Positions 60,600 to 64,000 of a DNA stretch of 64,000 nucleotides are shown one piece after another. Origin of the DNA: Balneatrix alpica DSM 16621 (GTDB taxonomy: Bacteria > Pseudomonadota > Gammaproteobacteria > Pseudomonadales > Balneatricaceae); assembly GCF_000619885.1 (NCBI RefSeq), contig NZ_JHUZ01000014.1, positions 62,001 to 126,000 of the forward strand, in the 5' to 3' direction. The notes below the pieces were generated by a model. That model was not told where the DNA came from. It did not search any database and saw only the letters and a list, made by a program, of their open reading frames with translations. The position numbers were made by a program, and so were the translations under genes. Numbering within the stretch: the stretch's first letter is position 1; every line of letters begins with the position of its first letter.

Positions 60600-61304
60600 T
60601 TAGCTGGCAGGCTTGGCTTCAGCGGGTTTTTCTTCCTTCTTGAGGATCTCCAGCAGCTCCACTTCAAATACCAATACAGCATTGGGCGGAATGCTACCTG
60701 CGCCACCGGGGCCATAGCCCAGGGCGGGGGGAATAACCAGTTCAAACTTGGAGCCAACCGGCATCAGCTGCAGGCCTTCGGTCCAGCCGGGGATGACGGC
60801 GTTGAGAGGGAATTCAGCAGGCTCATTACGGGCGTAAGAGGAGTCAAACTCGGTGCCGTCGATCAGCTTGCCACGGTAATGTACCTTGACGTTGTCTTCT
60901 GCTTTGGGCTTTTTACCATCGCCCTTGCTGATCACCTTGTATTGCAGACCTGACTTGGTGGTTTTCACCCCTTCTGCCTTGGCATTTTTAGCCAGGAAGT
61001 CATCGGCTTCTTTCTGCGCCTTGTCCATCATCTCTTTCAGCTTGTTCTGCTGAAAGGTGGTGATGACTTCGGTGACTTGTTCAGGGGTCAGGGCAGGCTC
61101 GCTCTGGCTGTAAATCGACTTTACCCCGGCCAGGAAGGCATCGTAATCCAGGGTATCTACCCGGCTAGCAAGCTGCTCGCCCAGAATCAGGCCGAAAGAG
61201 TAGCTAAGTTTGGCCTGATCGGATTCCAGCTTCACAGCGGTTTCCGCCAGGGTGGGCACGCTTACGCTCAAACTGAACGCTGCGGCCAGCAGAGATTTTT
61301 TCAT
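60600..61304 (-). CDS. FKBP-type peptidyl-prolyl isomerase (FkpA/Mip type)
   Basis: A 234-residue secreted isomerase. The signal peptide ends T-L-A near 20; an N-terminal dimerisation and helical linker region (about 22-115) is followed by an FKBP domain (about 125-225) with V-H-Y-R-G-K-L-I-D-G-T-E-F-D-S-S and I-P-G-W-T-E-G-L-Q-L-M. It helps fold periplasmic proteins. The upstream frame of 30 codons lacks signal character; the ATG at 61304 has an AAGGA leader. A Pseudomonas homologue lies near algQ, as here. Confidence 0.92.
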   Translation of the reverse strand: MKKSLLAAAFSLSVSVPTLAETAVKLESDQAKLSYSFGLILGEQLASRVDTLDYDAFLAGVKSIYSQSEPALTPEQVTEVITTFQQNKLKEMMDKAQKEADDFLAKNAKAEGVKTTKSGLQYKVISKGDGKKPKAEDNVKVHYRGKLIDGTEFDSSYARNEPAEFPLNAVIPGWTEGLQLMPVGSKFELVIPPALGYGPGGAGSIPPNAVLVFEVELLEILKKEEKPAEAKPAS

Positions 61305-61435
61305 ACTGAATCCTTGTTGGATTACGTGTCGGGTTAAGAGGGAGCGAGTCCACACGCTCCCATCTGGGCCGGATGCAGCAAGGCGATCCGGCACAAGATT
61401 ATCTATTGGAGCATATTTCCAGGCAAAAGGTTTCC

Positions 61436-63358
61436 CTAGCTGAGTAAATTTGTCTGTAATTCTGTTTCAAGGTGTTCCAGCTGTTCGGTCAGTGCCAGCC
61501 AGCTTTCTTCGGTTTCCGCCAGGCGTTGCTGAACCTGTTGTTGCTCTGCCAGGGTCTGCTTTAATTGCTGTTTGCGGCTGTCCTCATACAGGCTGGGGTC
61601 GGCCAGTTGCTCATTGAGCTGATCAAGCTGTTGCTGGAGCTTTTGCATACTGGCTTCGGCTTTTTCCAGCTGTTGGCGCAGGGGGCGTAGTTGTTGCCGA
61701 ATGGCAGCTTCCTGGCGCTTACGCTCTTTACGCTGCTGGGCGCTGTGTTCACCTTTGCTGGCGTTGTCCTGACTACGGGCATTGAGCTGTTGTTGACGTT
61801 GGCTGAGCCAGCGTTGGTAGTCTTCCAGATCTCCTTCAAATTCGCTGACTTGGCCATCGGCAACCAGCAGGAAGGTATCCACGCAAGCGCGTAGTAGGGC
61901 ACGATCGTGAGAGACCAGCACCAGCGCCCCTTCAAAATCCTGTAGTGCCAGCATCAGTGCATGGCGTACTTCCAGATCGAGGTGGTTGGTGGGCTCGTCC
62001 ATCAGCAGTAAGTTAGGCTTCTGCCAGGCAATCAATGCTAGGGCCAGACGGGCCTTCTCACCGCCGGAAAAAATGCCGACCTGCTCAAACACTCGGTCAC
62101 CGATAAAGCCAAAACTGCCGAGAAAATCCCGCACCTGCTGATCACTGAGTTGGGGCGCCAGGCGCTGCAGGTGTAGGGCCGGGCTGGCGTTGAGGTCTAA
62201 GGCTTCCAGGGTGTGCTGGGCAAAGTAACCAATTTGTAGATGTTCACCGGCCTGGCGTTGTCCGCTTAATAAAGGCAGTTCACCGACCAGGGTTTTGATC
62301 AGGGTCGATTTACCGGCACCGTTTGGCCCTAACAGGCCAATGCGCTGACCGGGCTGTAGAATCAGTTTGAGCTGGCTGATCACTCCCTGCTGATAGCCAA
62401 GTTCAGCTTGATCCAGGCTCAGTAGGGGAGAGGAGAGCTTGTCGCTGGTGGCGAAGCTAAAGTTAAAAGGCGTGTCGACGTGGGCGGCACTAATCCGTTC
62501 CATGCGCTCCAGGGCTTTAATCCGGCTCTGTGCCTGGCGAGCCTTGCTGGCCTTGGCTTTAAAGCGGCGGATAAAGTCTTCCATATGAGCAATCTGGCGC
62601 TGCTGGCCTTCATACAGTGCTTGCTGTTGTGCCAGGCGCTCGGCACGGGCCAGCTCAAAAGCGGTGTAGTTGCCGCGATAGAGCTGGGTTTTGCGCTGTT
62701 CGAAGCAGACGATGTGATCGACCACATTGTCGAGGAAGTCGCGATCGTGGGAGATCAGCAGCAGGGTGCCGGGGTATTGGCGTAGCCACTGTTCTAGCCA
62801 GAGGGTAGCATCCAAGTCCAGGTGGTTGGTGGGCTCATCCAGCAGTAGTAAGTCAGAAGGACACATCAATGCCCGCGCCAGGTTGAGGCGAATACGCCAA
62901 CCACCGGAGAAGGAGCGTACCGCTTGTTGTTGGGCGCTGGCGCTAAAACCCAGACCATCCAGCAGCACTGCTGCACGGGCGGGGGCGCTGTAGCCATCAA
63001 TATTTTGAAACTGGGCGTGGAGTTCCCCCAGGTGTTGGTGTTGCCCCTGGCTGTCAGCTTCCTGCATGGCCTGTTCGAGCTGACGGTACAGTTGATCACC
63101 ATCTAGCACATAGTCGAGGGCGCTGCGTTCGCTGGCTTCAACTTCCTGGGCCATGTGGGCCAAGCGCCAGCCTGGCGTAATAAAAAGCTCGCCGCTATCG
63201 GCATGGAGCTCACCTAGCAGCAGCTTAAACAGGCTTGACTTACCGGCGCCATTGGCGCCGATAATGCCGACTTTATAGCCGGCATGCAGGCTGAGATCGG
63301 CCTGCTCCAATAAGAGTTGATGACCGCGTTGCAGGCTAAGTTGGCTGAGTTTAATCAT
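61436..63358 (-). CDS. yheS: ABC-F ATPase YheS
   Basis: A 640-residue ABC-F protein with two ATPase domains and no membrane part. Domain 1 has Walker A G-A-N-G-A-G-K-S-S (about 34-42) and F-S-G-G-W-R-I-R-L-N-L-A; domain 2 has G-P-N-G-A-G-K-S-T (about 345-353), F-S-G-G-E-K-A-R-L-A and D-E-P-T-N-H-L-D in both. The linker (P-site tRNA-interacting motif, about 245-310) is rich in R and K, and a coiled-coil C-terminal domain (about 530-640) follows. Such proteins act on the ribosome. Its ATG overlaps that of the divergent TIGR02444 gene. Confidence 0.92.
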   Translation of the reverse strand: MIKLSQLSLQRGHQLLLEQADLSLHAGYKVGIIGANGAGKSSLFKLLLGELHADSGELFITPGWRLAHMAQEVEASERSALDYVLDGDQLYRQLEQAMQEADSQGQHQHLGELHAQFQNIDGYSAPARAAVLLDGLGFSASAQQQAVRSFSGGWRIRLNLARALMCPSDLLLLDEPTNHLDLDATLWLEQWLRQYPGTLLLISHDRDFLDNVVDHIVCFEQRKTQLYRGNYTAFELARAERLAQQQALYEGQQRQIAHMEDFIRRFKAKASKARQAQSRIKALERMERISAAHVDTPFNFSFATSDKLSSPLLSLDQAELGYQQGVISQLKLILQPGQRIGLLGPNGAGKSTLIKTLVGELPLLSGQRQAGEHLQIGYFAQHTLEALDLNASPALHLQRLAPQLSDQQVRDFLGSFGFIGDRVFEQVGIFSGGEKARLALALIAWQKPNLLLMDEPTNHLDLEVRHALMLALQDFEGALVLVSHDRALLRACVDTFLLVADGQVSEFEGDLEDYQRWLSQRQQQLNARSQDNASKGEHSAQQRKERKRQEAAIRQQLRPLRQQLEKAEASMQKLQQQLDQLNEQLADPSLYEDSRKQQLKQTLAEQQQVQQRLAETEESWLALTEQLEHLETELQTNLLS

Positions 63359-63926
63359 GACTAAATCGCAGTACTCATCTGGGGGAGCCGACTCCCTCTG
63401 GGAATGTGCCTGTGCGCTTTACCGGGCACCAGGGGTGGCAGCGGCCTGTTTGCAGGCGCAAGATCAATATCAACAGAATATTAACCACCTGCTTTGCTGC
63501 TGTTGGCTTGGGCTGCGCGGACAGGGGCTGGATTATAGCCTGATTGCAGCGGCTCCGGCAGCGTTAAACTGGCATCAGCACTTTGTACTGCCAGTGCGTG
63601 CCCTGCGCCGCCAAGCTAAAGCCTGGCCGGTGGATGAGACGCTGTATCAGCAGTGGCTGGCGCTAGAGCTGGCACTGGAGCGCCAGGAGCTAGATTACCT
63701 GGAGCAGGCGCTGGCGCTTTCGATGAAACCTTTGATGAAACCTTTGATGAAACCGGCGCCAGGCAAGCAGACCTCTGGGCCCGATTTGGTGCGGGCCAAT
63801 TGGTTAGCCTATTGGCAGCAACAGGGATTAACCAATCAGCTTACGACGCCTCTGCTTGAGCTGTTGCAACCGCTGTTGCAAGCGTGTCAGCAGCCAGGGC
63901 AAGAGGGCGGCACAGCTGATCAGTAA
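63357..63926 (+). CDS. TIGR02444-family protein
   Basis: A 189-residue protein of the TIGR02444 family, defined by an N-terminal W-x-x-A-C-A-L-Y-x-x-P-G-V-A-x-A-C-L-x-L-Q (here about 15-35) and N-x-x-L-L-x-C-C-W-L (about 42-51). Function is unknown. In Pseudomonas it lies beside the same ABC-F gene. A 12-bp DNA repeat gives the peptide M-K-P-L twice and M-K-P (about 123-133). Its start codon overlaps that of yheS on the other strand and no strong ribosome-binding site is seen. Its 3' end overlaps the convergent gene by 99 bp. Confidence 0.85.
   Translation: MTKSQYSSGGADSLWECACALYRAPGVAAACLQAQDQYQQNINHLLCCCWLGLRGQGLDYSLIAAAPAALNWHQHFVLPVRALRRQAKAWPVDETLYQQWLALELALERQELDYLEQALALSMKPLMKPLMKPAPGKQTSGPDLVRANWLAYWQQQGLTNQLTTPLLELLQPLLQACQQPGQEGGTADQ
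63723..63755 (+). repeat. 12-bp tandem repeat in the TIGR02444 gene
   Basis: ATGAAACCTTTG is repeated at 63723-63734 and 63735-63746, followed by a partial third copy. Being a multiple of three, changes in copy number would keep the frame. Confidence 0.8.
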
Positions 63927-64000
63927 GGCAGCAAGAGCGAGGCGCCAGCTCATGTGCGCCTCACCAGCCAGCACTAAAAGCAGGGTCGAGAGCAAGGGCG
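63828..64000 (-). CDS. EamA/DMT-family permease, C-terminal 57 residues (truncated by window edge)
   Basis: An open frame enters from the right edge and stops at a TAA (63830-63828). It shows a hydrophobic helix P-L-L-S-T-L-L-L-V-L-A-G-E, a turn with S-W, a second helix with L-I-S-C-A-A-L-L, then a basic tail. P-L-x-x-x-L-x-x-x-L-x-x-G-E followed by W and a final helix is the last-two-helix pattern of EamA/DMT transporters. A short alternative gene starting at the internal ATG (63953), preceded by GAGG, cannot be ruled out. It overlaps the end of the TIGR02444 gene by 99 bp in convergent orientation. Confidence 0.6.
   Translation of the reverse strand, partial: PLLSTLLLVLAGEAHMSWRLALAALLISCAALLPWLLTRLQQRLQQLKQRRRKLIG

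Noticed and set aside
63723-63755. Short repeats as a CRISPR remnant or phase-variation switch
   Set aside because: The unit is 12 bp with no spacers, and as a multiple of three it cannot cause frameshifts.
1-64000. Mobile elements, prophage, CRISPR, restriction or other defence systems, tRNA or rRNA genes
   Set aside because: I looked for transposase, integrase, Cas, restriction and toxin-antitoxin type proteins among the frames and for tRNA- or rRNA-like sequence in the gaps and found none I could support.

Overview
This window looks like a chromosome segment of a free-living gammaproteobacterium, probably from the Pseudomonadales/Oceanospirillales side. The evidence is the gene set and gene order: zapB-like/zapA/6S RNA/ygfA beside ygfB-pepP-ubiH-ubiI; maoP-hdfR-tas; tex-gshA; and dsbB-algQ, with an FKBP, an ABC-F ATPase and a TIGR02444 gene further on, much as in Pseudomonas. 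Nearly every ORF is a full-length, ordinary core gene on moderately GC-rich DNA. I see no insertion sequence, prophage, CRISPR array, tRNA or rRNA. Interest therefore lies mainly in the gaps between genes and in how neighbouring genes are wired.

Layout. 1-3.4 kb: truncated GDSL esterase, CorA transporter, NnrU-like protein, short-chain dehydrogenase. 3.4-11 kb: MscK-type mechanosensitive channel, orphan DctB-like sensor kinase, AEC permease, EVE protein and a 43-residue membrane protein. 11-17.4 kb: ygfA, 6S RNA, zapA, zapB-like, ygfB, pepP, ubiH, ubiI, gcvH. 17.4-22.2 kb: HDOD protein, NMT1-PAS-PAS-GGDEF sensor cyclase, RlmI. 22.2-25 kb: maoP, hdfR, tas. 25-29 kb: an OmpR/EnvZ-like pair, rdgB, hemW, and then a gene-free stretch whose minus strand looks like a CsrB/RsmZ-type regulatory RNA. 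29-38 kb: tesA, ybbA-ybbP, a second OmpR/EnvZ-like pair, a GGDEF-EAL protein. 38-46.5 kb: a CoA-transferase with a sigma-54 promoter, its probable sigma-54 activator, and the livFGMHJ branched-chain amino acid transporter. 46.6-52.8 kb: dgkA, tex, gshA, a FliL-like protein, dsbB, algQ. 52.7-59.2 kb: a glycerol-3-phosphate uptake operon (ugpB-A-E-C-Q) that continues into a DeoR repressor and a HAD phosphatase. 59.5-64 kb: WD40 lipoprotein, FKBP isomerase, ABC-F ATPase, TIGR02444 protein and the end of an EamA-type permease.

How the parts may work together. Three regulatory units stand out. (1) The CsrB/RsmZ-like RNA at about 29.0-29.16 kb has ten GGA motifs, several in hairpin loops; the corA leader at 1.02-1.06 kb has three CAGGA motifs ending on its ribosome-binding site and could be a target of the same CsrA/RsmA protein. 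(2) A MaoP homologue lies next to an HdfR homologue, as in E. coli, with a perfect 17-bp palindrome upstream of maoP that could be the equivalent of the maoS chromosome-organising site. (3) A sigma-54 promoter, an array of TGTCT half-sites and a sigma-54 activator gene together form an apparently complete switch for the CoA-transferase, joined to the liv operon. The ugp operon has a cluster of overlapping dyads upstream that may be the operator of its own DeoR repressor.
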